Positions 1-8,024 of a DNA stretch of 64,000 bases are shown piece by piece (the stretch's first letter is position 1; each line of letters opens with the position of its first letter). The notes below the pieces were generated by a model that ran no database searches, had not been told where the DNA came from, and saw only the letters and a list, made by a program, of their open reading frames with translations. The position numbers and the translations under genes are program-made. Source of the stretch: Streptomyces sp. SCUT-3 (GTDB lineage: Bacteria > Actinomycetota > Actinomycetes > Streptomycetales > Streptomycetaceae); assembly GCF_014083985.1 (NCBI RefSeq), contig NZ_CP046907.1, forward strand, positions 248,001 to 312,000. Direction: 5' to 3'.

Positions 1-291
1 CGGTTCTCCCGCCTACCGGTCATCGGCCCCGGCGACACGATCCTGGGCTACCTGCACGTCAAGGACGCCCTCGGCGTCACCGACCGCACCCGCCCCTTCC
101 CCCGGACCGCGCTGCGGCCGGTGGTCCGGGTCGCCCTCGACACCCCGCTGGACGACACCATGACCGCCATGCGCGCCGCCGGCACCCACCTCGCCGCCGT
201 CACCGGCAACAAGGGCACCGTCATCGGGTTCGTCACGATGGAGGACGTCCTGGAGGAACTGGTCGGCCCCGCGGCGGACCCGGCGGGCTGA
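1..291 (+). CDS. CNNM/HlyC-CorC-type membrane protein, C-terminal CBS domain (partial)
   Basis: The reading frame is open from the first base and ends at a TGA at 289-291, so only the last 96 residues are in the window. They form most of a paired CBS module: RFSRLPVIG and GYLHVKD near the start, and GFVTMEDVLEELVG at the end. This last segment is the usual close of the CBS pair in CNNM/HlyC-CorC-type transporters, which sit in the membrane and are linked to Mg/Co efflux. The N-terminal DUF21 membrane domain lies outside the window, so the family is inferred from the CBS pair alone. The next gene is convergent. Confidence 0.75.
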   Translation, partial: RFSRLPVIGPGDTILGYLHVKDALGVTDRTRPFPRTALRPVVRVALDTPLDDTMTAMRAAGTHLAAVTGNKGTVIGFVTMEDVLEELVGPAADPAG

Positions 292-350
292 GCGGACCCG
301 GCGGGCCGGGAGGCGCGAACGGCCGGGGCCGGGCCCTGCGGGGCCCGGCC

Positions 351-761
351 TCAGCCGAGGATCTTCTCCTTGGCCCGCCGGAACTCCGACTCGGAGATCT
401 CGCCCCTGTTCTTGAGGTCGGTGAGCGTGGCCAGCTGCTCCACGCCGCCCGCGGAGCCCGCGGCGGCCTGCCGGACGTAGGCGTCGAACGCCTTCTGCTG
501 CTCCTGCATGTGGTGGATCTCGCGCTCGCCCATCTGCCGGCCCCGCGCGATCAGGTACACGAGGACGCCGAGGAAGGGCAGGACCAGGATGAGCAGCAGC
601 CACCCGGCCTTGGCCCAGCCGTTCAGCCTCCGGTCGCGGAAGATGTCGGTGATGATGCGGAACAGCAGCATCAGCCACATGATCCACAGGAAGATCCACA
701 TCACGGTCCAGAAGGCACCGAGCAGCGGGTAGTCGTACGCCAGGTGCACGTGGTCGGCCAT
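351..761 (-). CDS. PLDc_N/SHOCT-domain membrane protein (first of two paralogues)
   Basis: This is a 136-residue protein. It starts at the ATG at 761, which has AGGA 9 nt upstream. Two hydrophobic segments (about residues 12-34 and 46-66) match the N-terminal membrane module found in phospholipase-D-like proteins (PLDc_N). The charged linker GRQMGEREIHHMQEQQ follows, and the C-terminus is a SHOCT domain (about 107-136, ending SEFRRAKEKIL). SHOCT is a short oligomerisation helix pair often attached to membrane proteins. No catalytic HKD motif is present, so it is not a phospholipase. A close paralogue lies at 21482-21901. Function is unknown; an envelope or stress-related role is only a guess. 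Confidence 0.85.
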   Translation of the reverse strand: MADHVHLAYDYPLLGAFWTVMWIFLWIMWLMLLFRIITDIFRDRRLNGWAKAGWLLLILVLPFLGVLVYLIARGRQMGEREIHHMQEQQKAFDAYVRQAAAGSAGGVEQLATLTDLKNRGEISESEFRRAKEKILG

Positions 762-1007
762 CGTTCCACTTCCTGTCTGTCGCTCGCCCTCCGCGGGCCC
801 CGCTCCTGCGGCCGGATGTGCCGGGCGGGAGGGCGCGTGCGCCGCGGGCGTCCCGGGCTCCTCCATCCTGGCCCCCGGCCGTCGCCGCGGGCACACGTTC
901 CTCGGCCGATCGGGGGACGACGGGCCGCGGACCCGCACCCGGGGCCCGCAGGTACGGGTCCCGGGTGCGGATCCGGTCACGGGCGCGGCGCGGGTGCGGG
1001 TGCGCGG

Positions 1008-1650
1008 TCAGGTGGCGGTGTACTCGGTGCCGGCCATGCGCAGGGTCGCCGCGCCGGCGGTGGTGTCGGCCAGCCACGTGCCGAAGGCGCCGGCCTCGGC
1101 CGAGGGCAGCCCCACCTCTATGCGCACGCCCCGGGCCCCGTAGTGCACCGCGCGCACCGGCCGCCCCGAGGCCCGCAGGTCGTTCTCCAGCCTGCCGGCG
1201 CGCTGGTGGTCCACCTCCACCTCGGCCAGGAGCATGCGCTCCCGGGTGACGGTGCCGACCGCGTCGAGGGCCTTGCCGACGGCGCCCCCGTAGGCGCGGA
1301 CCAGCCCGCCGGCGCCCAGCAGGGTGCCGCCGAAGTAGCGGGTGACCCACGGCCGCCACGTCGCGCACCCCGCGGCGCATCAGCATCTGCAGCATGGGGG
1401 TCCCGGCGGTGCCGCCGGGCTCGCCGTCGTCGTCGCTCCTCTGGATCCGGCCGTCGGCGCCGATGACGTACGCGGCGCAGTTGTGGGTGGCGTTGGGGTG
1501 CAGGGCCCGGATCTCGCGGACGAACTCCTGGGCCGCCCGCTCGGAGTCCGCGGGGGCGAGGGCGCAGATGAACCGCGATCCCTTGACCTCGGTCTCGTGC
1601 GTCCCGCGCCGTGCGACCGTGGTGTACCGCTGCGGCATGCCGTCGTCCAT
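1008..1650 (-). pseudogene. YigZ/IMPACT family protein, frameshifted
   Basis: Translation starts at the ATG at 1650 (AGGGA upstream). It gives a clear IMPACT N-terminal domain with KGSRFICALAP, NCAAYVIG and the family signature DDGEPGGTAGTPMLQML. After RRGVRDVAAV the frame breaks and the rest continues in another frame as TRYFGGTLLGAGGLVRAY. It then runs through a YigZ C-terminal domain to the TGA at 1008. The break is in the C run at 1346-1348, which holds one base too many: removing one C restores a protein of about 213 residues. All family blocks are present on both sides, so this may be a sequencing error rather than a dead gene. IMPACT proteins are linked to translation control, but the bacterial role is poorly known. 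Confidence 0.85.
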
Positions 1651-1759
1651 CGTCCCTCTTCCGCCGTTTCCGCTCCCCTCGAGCCTACGCGGGGCCGGTC
1701 CGGGGGAATCGGGCGGCGGGAACCGGTGTTGCCGCGCTTCGACAGGTGAAGGAGCAGCG

Positions 1760-2194
1760 GTGACGGAAACGGACCACGGAGGCGATGTGTACGCGGACGA
1801 GGCGACGGCGCGGGAGATCCTGACCGGGGCGGGCGACACCTGGGCGGTGGTCGGGCTGTCCGACAACGCCTCACGGGCCGCGTACGGGGTGGCGTCGGTG
1901 CTGCAGCGGTACGGCAAGCGGATCGTGCCGGTGCACCCGAAGGCGGAGACGGTGCACGGCGAACGGGGGTACGCCTCCCTCGCCGAGATCCCCTTCCCCG
2001 TCGACGTGGTCGACGTCTTCGTCAACTCCTCGCTGGCCGGCGAGGTGGCCGACCGGGCGGTGGAGATCGGGGCGAAGGCGGTGTGGTTCCAGCTCGGGGT
2101 GGTCGACCGGGCCGCGTACGAGCGGGTGCGGGCGGCGGGCCTGCTGATGGTGATGGACCGCTGCCCGGCCATCGACATCCCCCGGCTGGGCTGA
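1760..2194 (+). CDS. CoA-binding domain protein (YccU type)
   Basis: This is a 144-residue protein starting at a GTG with AAGGAG 5 nt upstream. It is a single Rossmann-type CoA_binding domain like the N-terminal domain of succinyl-CoA synthetase. TWAVVGLSDN (about 28-37) is the nucleotide loop, followed by YGKRIVPVHPKAE and the hydrophobic strand PVDVVDVFVN. The C-terminal block AKAVWFQLGVVD is typical of stand-alone YccU-like proteins. It has no catalytic partner domain, so it probably binds a CoA ester without ligase activity; the ligand is unknown. It converges on the iminopeptidase gene, with a hairpin between them. Confidence 0.88.
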   Translation: MTETDHGGDVYADEATAREILTGAGDTWAVVGLSDNASRAAYGVASVLQRYGKRIVPVHPKAETVHGERGYASLAEIPFPVDVVDVFVNSSLAGEVADRAVEIGAKAVWFQLGVVDRAAYERVRAAGLLMVMDRCPAIDIPRLG

Positions 2195-2220
2195 GGCCGG
2201 GCGGGCCGGCCCTGCCCGGG

Positions 2221-2262
2221 GCCTCCTGCGAAGGCTCCCTGCGGGGAGCCTCCTGCGGAGGC
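2221..2262. terminator. Nested hairpin between convergent genes
   Basis: A perfect 7-bp stem (GGCTCCC at 2233-2239, GGGAGCC at 2244-2250, loop TGCG) sits inside an outer pair GCCTCC (2221-2226) and GGAGGC (2257-2262). It lies between the stops of the CoA-binding gene and the iminopeptidase gene. It has no U tract, as is common for actinomycete terminators. A bidirectional terminator is inferred. Confidence 0.55.
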
Positions 2263-2290
2263 GGCCGGGCGGGCCGGGCACCGGCGGCGG

Positions 2291-3283
2291 TCAGCGGCGC
2301 CCGGGCGGGGAGGCCCGGGGCCGGGTGCCGGCCCCGAACCGTTCGAGGGCGCCGAGCACGTGGCCGCGGGTCGCGGCACTGCCCAGGTGGCCCGCCTCCT
2401 CCACGACGACCAGCTCCGCGTCCTGCCACGCCCGGGCCAGCTCCCAGGCGGTGTGGAGGGGGCTGCCCATGTCGAGCCGGCCGTGGACGAGGAGGCCGGG
2501 GATCCCGGCCAGGCGGCCGGCGTCGCGCAGCAGCGCGCCCTCCTCCAGCCACGCCCCGTGGGAGAAGTAGCGGGCGCAGATCCGCACCAGCGCGAGCCGG
2601 TCGGCCGTGGGCCTGTCGCCGAACGGGTTGGAGGAGCCCTTCGTCTCGCCGGACAGGACCGCGTCCTCCCAGGCGCACCAGTCGGCCGTGGCCCTGTCCC
2701 GTACCGCGGCGTCGGGGTGCTCCGTCAGGCGGGCGTAGGCCCCGACGACGTCACCGTCGCGCGGTGTGCCCGGGGCGCCGGCGAGGAAGCGCTCCCACTC
2801 CTCGGGGAAGAACCGGCCGACGCCCCGGTAGAGCCAGTCGATCTCCGAGCGCCGGGTGGTGGTGACGCCGGAGACCACGATCTCCGTGACCCGCTGCGGG
2901 TGCTGCTCGGCGTAGGCCAGGAGAAGCGTGGAGCCCCACGATCCGCCGTACAGCAGCCAGCGGTCGATGCCCAGGTGCTCCCTGAGGCGTTCCATGTCGG
3001 CGACCAGGTGCCAGGTGGTGTTGTGCCGCATGTCGGTCGCGGGGTCGCTCGCGTGCGGAGTGCTGCGGCCGCAGCCCCGCTGGTCGAACAGCACCACGCG
3101 GTACCGGTCGGGGTCGAAGTACCGGCGCGCGCGGGGCCCGCACCCCGATCCCGGGCCGCCGTGCACGACGAGCGCGGGCTTTCCCTCCGGATTGCCGCAG
3201 ACCTCCCAGTGCACGAGGTTGCCGTCGCCGACGTCGAGCATCCCCTGGTCGTACGGCTCGATCGGCGGATGCAGTTCGCCCAT
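2291..3283 (-). CDS. pip: Proline iminopeptidase (alpha/beta hydrolase, peptidase S33)
   Basis: This 330-residue enzyme releases N-terminal proline from peptides. The oxyanion motif HGGPG is at 41-45, the family block DQRGCGRS at 67-74, and the nucleophile elbow GGSWGS is around Ser115. The acid lies in VHGRLDMGSP and the catalytic His in EEAGHLG near the C-terminus, so the triad is complete. Length is normal for the family; the last 20 residues are a Pro/Arg-rich tail. The start at 3283 lies 49 nt from a divergent MarR gene. A palindrome between them makes joint control by that regulator likely. Confidence 0.9.
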   Translation of the reverse strand: MGELHPPIEPYDQGMLDVGDGNLVHWEVCGNPEGKPALVVHGGPGSGCGPRARRYFDPDRYRVVLFDQRGCGRSTPHASDPATDMRHNTTWHLVADMERLREHLGIDRWLLYGGSWGSTLLLAYAEQHPQRVTEIVVSGVTTTRRSEIDWLYRGVGRFFPEEWERFLAGAPGTPRDGDVVGAYARLTEHPDAAVRDRATADWCAWEDAVLSGETKGSSNPFGDRPTADRLALVRICARYFSHGAWLEEGALLRDAGRLAGIPGLLVHGRLDMGSPLHTAWELARAWQDAELVVVEEAGHLGSAATRGHVLGALERFGAGTRPRASPPGRR

Positions 3284-3305
3284 GGCCGGATCCCCTCCCC
3301 CTCGA

Positions 3306-3325
3306 ATACAACAGCGCTGTTATAT
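3306..3325. promoter_or_regulatory. Palindromic operator in the pip/MarR divergent promoter
   Basis: A perfect 12-bp palindrome AACAGCGCTGTT (3310-3321) is extended by ATA (3306-3308) and TAT (3323-3325). It overlaps the -10-like TATATT (3321-3326) that lies 7 nt before the MarR ATG, so a bound dimer would block that promoter. MarR proteins usually bind such palindromes in their own promoters; binding here is inferred. Confidence 0.6.
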
Positions 3326-3333
3326 TACGGCAC

Positions 3334-3897
3334 ATGCCTTCCCACGCACCCGGCCCCGAACTTCTCGGCACACGGCTGCGCCATCTCCTGGAACTCCTGG
3401 ACGGCGACGTCGCAGCCGTCCACGCGGACCTCGGGCTGAGCGGGGTCCGCCCGCGGTTCGTCCCCGTCGTCCGGGCGCTGGCGTCCGCGGGCCCGAGCTC
3501 GATCCGGGACCTGGCCCGGACCACCGGCGTGACCCATTCGGCCGCGAGCCAGACCGTGGCCCGGATGGCCGAGGAAGGCCTCGTCAGCCTCGCCCCCGGC
3601 CAGGACGGGCGGCAGCGCATCGTCCACCTGACCGCGAAGGCCGAGTCGCTCCTGCCGGTGCTGAACGCCGAATGGGCCGCCACCGCGCAAGCGGCCGCGG
3701 AGTTCGAGGCGGAGCTCTCGTTCCCCTTGAGCCGGCTGGTCGGGGAGGCGCTCGACGCCCTGCACCGGCGCCCGATGCGCCGGCGGATCGCCGAGGCGGC
3801 GCCCCACCTCCTCCCCCACCGCCCGGAGGAGGACACACCGGCGCCCCGGACCGGGCACGGCTCACCGCCGCAGGGTGCGAGCGGGCCGGGGAGTTGA
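3334..3897 (+). CDS. MarR family transcriptional regulator
   Basis: This is a 187-residue protein with a winged helix-turn-helix at about 50-105. The recognition region is SIRDLARTTGVTHSAASQTV and the wing is PGQDGRQRIVHLT. The C-terminal helices would form the dimer interface and are followed by a disordered Pro-rich tail. No ribosome binding site precedes the ATG. TATATT ends 7 nt upstream, so a leaderless mRNA is likely. It is divergent from pip across a palindromic operator, which suggests it represses itself and pip. Its ligand cannot be told from the sequence. Confidence 0.88.
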   Translation: MPSHAPGPELLGTRLRHLLELLDGDVAAVHADLGLSGVRPRFVPVVRALASAGPSSIRDLARTTGVTHSAASQTVARMAEEGLVSLAPGQDGRQRIVHLTAKAESLLPVLNAEWAATAQAAAEFEAELSFPLSRLVGEALDALHRRPMRRRIAEAAPHLLPHRPEEDTPAPRTGHGSPPQGASGPGS

Positions 3898-3971
3898 CTC
3901 CCGCCGGTCCTACCGGGGCCGGCGCGGCGGGACCGGCGACCGGACCGAACGGCACAACCTCCCTGCCCGCT

Positions 3972-4014
3972 CACACCCTCCACACGGCCACACCCTCCGG
4001 CGGTCACACCCTCC
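3972..4014. repeat. Three direct copies of CACACCCTCC
   Basis: Identical 10-mers start at 3972, 3989 and 4005, spaced 17 and 16 bp. They lie between the convergent MarR and DeoR genes, and the last copy overlaps the DeoR stop codon. This is probably local slippage; no function is evident. Confidence 0.6.
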
Positions 4015-4765
4015 GCACGGTCACTCCGGCCGCGGCCAGCGCCTCGACCTGCTCCTCCGGGGCCGCCTCCTCCGTGACCACCGCGTCCAGGGCTGTGACC
4101 GGGGCGACGCGGGCAAGGGCGGTCCGGGTGAACTTGGCCGCGTCGGCGACGGCGACGACGCGGCGGGCCGAGGCGATCGCGGCGCGCTTGACCGCCGCGT
4201 CGGCGAGGTCGTAGGCGGTCAGGCCGTCGGCCGCGCCGATCCCGCAGCAGCCGACGACGGCGGTGTCGAAGCGCAGGGCCGCCAGTGACGCCTCGGCCAG
4301 GGGGCCGGTCAGCGCCAGCTCGCCCGGCCGCGGCTCCCCGCCGGGCAGCAGCAGCTTCAGCCGGGGGGCGCCGACGAGCGCGTTGGCCGCGTGCAGGGAC
4401 AGGGGCATCACGGTCAGCCGGCGGTTCCGCAGGGCCCGGGCCACCTCCAGGCAGGTGGTGCCGCTGTCGACGACGACCGACTCGCCGTCGGCGATCAGCC
4501 CGGCGACCTCGGCGGCGATGCGCCGCTTGGCCTCCGCCCCCTCCTGCACCCGCAGCGCGAACGGGGGCTCCTCGCCCCTGAGCAGCAGGCTGCTGGCACC
4601 GCCGCGATAGCGCTCCAGGACCCCCTGGTCCGCCAGGACCTCCAGGTCGCGGCGGACGGTCATCTCGGACGCCCCGGTGAGCTCCGCCAGTTCCGCCACG
4701 CTCAGCCGGCCGGCCTCGCGCACGGCTTCGGTGATCCGCCTCAGTCTGTCTGCACTCGTCGCCAT
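4004..4765 (-). CDS. DeoR family transcriptional regulator
   Basis: This is a 253-residue repressor of sugar-metabolism type. The N-terminal winged HTH (about 3-55) has SVAELAELTGASEMTVRRDL and ends GVLERYRGG, the DeoR signature. A DeoRC sensor domain follows, with DSGTTCLEVARAL (phosphosugar-binding loop), LPGGEPRPGELALTGP and VGCCGIGAADGL. The chosen start is the ATG at 4765; an in-frame GTG at 4780 would add five residues, and neither has a clear Shine-Dalgarno. It is divergent from an MFS exporter across repeated ATCGAACAC boxes, so it probably represses that exporter and itself. The effector is unknown. Confidence 0.9.
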   Translation of the reverse strand: MATSADRLRRITEAVREAGRLSVAELAELTGASEMTVRRDLEVLADQGVLERYRGGASSLLLRGEEPPFALRVQEGAEAKRRIAAEVAGLIADGESVVVDSGTTCLEVARALRNRRLTVMPLSLHAANALVGAPRLKLLLPGGEPRPGELALTGPLAEASLAALRFDTAVVGCCGIGAADGLTAYDLADAAVKRAAIASARRVVAVADAAKFTRTALARVAPVTALDAVVTEEAAPEEQVEALAAAGVTVRRV

Positions 4766-4771
4766 GCCCAC

Positions 4772-4812
4772 ATCGAACACGAGAAGCGTTCGGAAAACAA
4801 CCTATCGAACAC
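4772..4812. promoter_or_regulatory. Direct-repeat operator between DeoR and MFS genes
   Basis: ATCGAACAC occurs at 4772-4780 and again at 4804-4812, with starts 32 bp apart (about three helical turns). DeoR proteins commonly bind repeated boxes of this kind and loop the DNA. The second copy is just upstream of TTACAT (4814-4819), a -10-like box 7 nt before the MFS start. Repression by the adjacent DeoR protein is inferred. Confidence 0.55.
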
Positions 4813-4826
4813 CTTACATGTTTGTT

Positions 4827-6098
4827 ATGTTCAAAATCATGGAGAGATCGCTGCGGTACGCGCGCCTGGCCACCTTCGCCTTCTTCGCCCTCAACGGCTT
4901 CCTGATGGGTATGTGGATCGTCCACATCCCCGCGGTGGAGCACCGCGCGGGAATCAGCCACGCCGTGCTCGGCTGGCTCCTGCTGCTGCTCGGCGGCGGC
5001 GCCCTCGCGGGCATGCGGTCGACCGGGCCGCTCACCGACCGCCTCGGTGCCCGCGCGGTCGTGCCGGCGGGCGCGGTCCTGTGCAGCACGGCCCTGGTCC
5101 TGCCGGGGCTCGCCACCGGCCCCTGGACGCTGGGCGCGGCGTTGCTGGTGTTCGGCTTCGGCAACGGCTGCCTGGACGTCGGCATGAACACCCATGCCGT
5201 CCAGGTCGAACGCGGATACGGACGGCCCGTCATGTCCGCGTTCCACGCCGTGTTCTCGGTCGGAGGCGTGCTCGCCGCACTCGCCGGCGCGGGAACCCTC
5301 GACCGGGGCTGGGACGCGGCCACCACCCTCACCGGTGCGAGCGCTCTCGGACTCGCCGTCACCGCGCTCGCGTCCCGGGCACTCCTGCGTCCCGAGCCCA
5401 CCGGGCGGCCCGAACACCCCTCCCCCGACGCCTCCGGCACCCCCGCCCCCGACTCCACCTCCGGGGCCGCGCCGGGGACCGGGGCCGGCCCCCGGCGCGG
5501 AGTGGCCGCCCGCGTCCGGGCCCTGGCCCTGCTGGCGCTGATGCTCATGCTCTGCGAGGGCGTCGCCAACGACTGGAGCGTGCTCGCCGTTCAGGACGTC
5601 CTGGGAGCCCCCGCCGCCACCGCGGCCCTGGCCTACGGCGCCTTCTCCACCGCCATGACCGTCGGGCGGCTGCTCGCCGACCGGGTGGCCGCGCGCCTCG
5701 GCCCGGTCGCCGTCGTCCGCCACGGCGCCCTCGTGGGCGCGCTCGGACTGGCGGTGGCCGCGCTGTCCCCCTGGATCCCCCTGGCCCTGGCCGGCTGGAC
5801 GGTCTTCGGGCTCGGCCTGTCAGGCTGCGTCCCCCAGCTCTTCAGCGCGGCGGGCCACGCCGACCCGTCCGCCGCGGGTGCCAACGTCTCCCGCGTGGCC
5901 GGTCTCGGCTACCTCGGCATGCTCGCCGGACCCGCCGTCATCGGACCGCTCACCCACCTCGTCCCGCTGAACCTGACGTTCTTCCTGCCCGTGGCCCTCT
6001 GCCTGGTGGCGGCCGCCGCGGCCCCGGTCCTGCGCCCCCGGCCCGCGGAGACGGCCGGGAGCCGCGAGCCCGCCCTCCCACCGGCCTCGGGCCGATGA
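4827..6098 (+). CDS. MFS transporter (YbjJ-like)
   Basis: This 423-residue major facilitator protein has about 12 hydrophobic segments. The first loop carries the degenerate motif A sequence GPLTDRLGAR after TM2. GFGNGCLDVGMNTHAV in the fourth and fifth segments is typical of the YbjJ/fucose-permease-like branch. A Pro/Gly-rich cytoplasmic loop (about 195-225) divides the two halves. The start could be the ATG at 4827, which is 7 nt after TTACAT and therefore leaderless, or the ATG at 4839. The substrate is unknown. Divergent control by the DeoR protein hints at a sugar or sugar derivative. Confidence 0.85.
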   Translation: MFKIMERSLRYARLATFAFFALNGFLMGMWIVHIPAVEHRAGISHAVLGWLLLLLGGGALAGMRSTGPLTDRLGARAVVPAGAVLCSTALVLPGLATGPWTLGAALLVFGFGNGCLDVGMNTHAVQVERGYGRPVMSAFHAVFSVGGVLAALAGAGTLDRGWDAATTLTGASALGLAVTALASRALLRPEPTGRPEHPSPDASGTPAPDSTSGAAPGTGAGPRRGVAARVRALALLALMLMLCEGVANDWSVLAVQDVLGAPAATAALAYGAFSTAMTVGRLLADRVAARLGPVAVVRHGALVGALGLAVAALSPWIPLALAGWTVFGLGLSGCVPQLFSAAGHADPSAAGANVSRVAGLGYLGMLAGPAVIGPLTHLVPLNLTFFLPVALCLVAAAAAPVLRPRPAETAGSREPALPPASGR

Positions 6099-6174
6099 TC
6101 CTCCCGGCTCCGCCCGGACGGCAACGGCCGGACACCGCCGGGCTCCCTACCGGCGGTGCGGGCCCGCCACCGGG

Positions 6175-6273
6175 TCACCGGCGCTGGAGGACGTACAGCA
6201 GGAGGGCCAGGCCGTTGAGTGCCACGGCCGCCGCCAGCAGGATGCGCAGGATGCGCAGCGCACGCGGGCTCAT
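6175..6273 (-). CDS. Small single-span membrane peptide (32 aa)
   Basis: This short frame runs from the ATG at 6273 to the TGA at 6175 and encodes 32 residues. The start is preceded by AGGAAGGGGG about 8 nt upstream. The peptide has an Arg-rich start, one hydrophobic segment (ILLAAAVALNGLALLLYVL) and a positive end (QRR), a typical small membrane protein layout. I do not recognise a family. Support comes from the ribosome binding site, the coherent hydrophobic core and its position in an otherwise empty gap. Confidence 0.55.
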   Translation of the reverse strand: MSPRALRILRILLAAAVALNGLALLLYVLQRR

Positions 6274-6338
6274 GCGGTCGTCCCCCTTCCTCGCCCGGCC
6301 GTCACGGTCGGGGCGCGAGCCGGGTCACGGGTCACGGG

Positions 6339-7226
6339 TCACGGCAGGTGCTCCGCCGGAACCTCCAGTGTGCCCGCCCGCGCGCCGGGTCCGCGCTGCG
6401 GGGCCGGGGCGTCCGGTCCGTCCTGCTGCTCCGGGTGCTCCGGGTGCTCCGGGCCGTCCTGGGGGTCTGCCGCGGCGAGCCGTTCCAGTTCCTCCTCGTC
6501 CAGCTCGGCCAGGGCGAGCAGCTGCCCCGCCGTGACGTCACGGGGCAGCGCCGCCGGGGCCGGGGTGCGCAGCGGGGGCTGCCAGCCGTCCTCCTGCGTC
6601 CAGCGGCGCACGACCTTCGCCGGGGCACCGGCGACGACGCTGTGGTCGGGCACCTCCCCGCGCACCACCGACCCGGCCGCCACGACGACGTTGCGGCCCA
6701 GGCGCGCTCCGGGCAGGATCACCGCCCCGGTGCCCAGCCAGCTGCCGGAGCCGATCTCCACCGGCGCGTGGCGCGGCCATTGGCGGCCTATCGGCTCGTG
6801 CGGGTCGTCGAAGGAGTGGTTGGTGTCGGTGACGTAGACGCCGGGCCCGCAGAAGACGTCGTTGCCGAAGACCACCGAGTGCATGGCCACCACGTGGCTG
6901 CCCCGGCCGAGGACCACTCCGTCGCCCAGCTGTATGACGGGGTCGGGGCCGAGTTCGAGGTCCGGCATGATGCCGGCGGTGAGGGTGACCTGCTCGGCGA
7001 TGATGCAGCACCCGCCCATCCGGATGGCCTGCTCCCCGAAGATCGTGCCCTGGGGGAACGCCAGACGGGTGCCCTCCCCGATGCTGCCGAAGCGGTACCG
7101 CCCGGGGTGCTCGGCGGAGACGGCGCCGGCGAACTGCAGCCACCGCCAGCCGTTCTGGATCAGGCGGGCGACGGTGCGGCGGCGCCAGGCCGTCAGGGAG
7201 GAGAACAGGTTCTCGTTTCGTGGCAC
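6339..7226 (-). CDS. Left-handed beta-helix (hexapeptide) acyltransferase
   Basis: This 295-residue protein carries imperfect hexapeptide repeats from about 55 to 205. They include VTDTNHSFDDPHEPIG, whose His is the likely catalytic base, and GAVILPGARLGRNVVVAAGSV. The family is the WcaF/NodL/maltose-acetyltransferase group, which O-acetylates sugars or antibiotics. Residues 225-295 are an acidic, low-complexity tail not needed for the fold. The start is the GTG at 7226. It sits 6 nt after a -10 box that is 17 nt from a -35 box, so the mRNA is probably leaderless. A longer frame from an ATG at 7283 would cross that promoter. The acceptor is unknown. Confidence 0.82.
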   Translation of the reverse strand: MPRNENLFSSLTAWRRRTVARLIQNGWRWLQFAGAVSAEHPGRYRFGSIGEGTRLAFPQGTIFGEQAIRMGGCCIIAEQVTLTAGIMPDLELGPDPVIQLGDGVVLGRGSHVVAMHSVVFGNDVFCGPGVYVTDTNHSFDDPHEPIGRQWPRHAPVEIGSGSWLGTGAVILPGARLGRNVVVAAGSVVRGEVPDHSVVAGAPAKVVRRWTQEDGWQPPLRTPAPAALPRDVTAGQLLALAELDEEELERLAAADPQDGPEHPEHPEQQDGPDAPAPQRGPGARAGTLEVPAEHLP

Positions 7227-7232
7227 CCGATC

Positions 7233-7261
7233 ACGGTACAGAGGCGGCCGCGAGCCGTCAG
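7233..7261 (-). promoter_or_regulatory. Promoter of the hexapeptide acyltransferase gene
   Basis: On the minus strand, CTGACG (7261-7256) and TACCGT (7238-7233) are separated by 17 nt, matching the main sigma factor consensus of actinomycetes. Six nucleotides separate the -10 box from the GTG start, which implies a leaderless transcript. Confidence 0.6.
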
Positions 7262-7405
7262 TGCACATCGGTGTGATGTTCACCCCGCCCGTGCCCGGAG
7301 ACCGCCGTGCGGCTACGGTGCTCCCTTCGGAAGCTTCCCCGGACGCGGCCGGGCACGGTGCCCGGCACGGCGCGGCCCGGAGGACGAGGGACGAGGGGCA
7401 CGGTC

Positions 7406-7936
7406 ATGGCGGGACGGGCGTTGGTCGCGGCGGTGGGCGGGGCGGAACCCGCGGTGGACCCGGACGCGTTCACCGCGCCCGGGTCGGTGGTCGTCGGCGA
7501 CGTGCGCCTGGCCGCCGGGGCGAGCGTCTGGTACAACGCGGTGCTGCGCGCGGACGCCGAGTCGGTGTCGGTCGGCGCCGGCAGCAACATCCAGGACAAC
7601 TGCACGGTGCACGCCGACCCGGGGTTCCCCGCCGTCGTCGGCGAGCGCGTCTCGGTCGGCCACAACGCGGTCCTGCACGGCTGCACCGTCGAGGACGACT
7701 GCCTGGTGGGGATGGGCGCGACCGTGCTCAACGGCGCCCGCATCGGCGCCGGGTCGATGGTGGCCGCCGCGGCCCTGGTCCCCCAGGGGATGCAGGTGCC
7801 GCCGGGCTCCCTGGTAGCCGGCGTCCCGGCCAGGGTCCGCCGGGAGCTGACCGAGGACGAGAAGACGATGATCCGGGTCAACGCCGAGCACTACACCGGT
7901 CTGGCCCGCGCCCACCGCGACGCGGTCGGCGACTGA
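7406..7936 (+). CDS. Gamma-class carbonic anhydrase-like protein
   Basis: This is a 176-residue left-handed beta-helix protein of the YrdA/PaaY/CaiE group. The fold is a trimer with metal held by three His. Candidate ligands are seen in NCTVHADPG, SVGHNAV and VLHGCTV. The repeats run from about 15 to 140, and a C-terminal helix (ELTEDEKTMIRVNAEHY) packs on the outside. The ATG at 7406 has GAGGGG 7 nt upstream. Many family members are not proven carbonic anhydrases, so the activity is inferred. It is divergent from the other beta-helix protein. Confidence 0.85.
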   Translation: MAGRALVAAVGGAEPAVDPDAFTAPGSVVVGDVRLAAGASVWYNAVLRADAESVSVGAGSNIQDNCTVHADPGFPAVVGERVSVGHNAVLHGCTVEDDCLVGMGATVLNGARIGAGSMVAAAALVPQGMQVPPGSLVAGVPARVRRELTEDEKTMIRVNAEHYTGLARAHRDAVGD

Positions 7937-8024
7937 CCCGGCCCGCCCCTGCCGCACGCCGTGCCCGTCGTGCCCTCCGCAGTCGCACGGCGGGCGCGGA
8001 GGGCACGGCGGGCGGGCCGGGCGG

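Noticed and set aside
13-2379. A 788-residue minus-strand frame across several genes
   Set aside because: It contains the first part of YigZ only by frame continuity and otherwise overlaps clear genes; the rest is Arg/Pro/Gly-rich with no domain.
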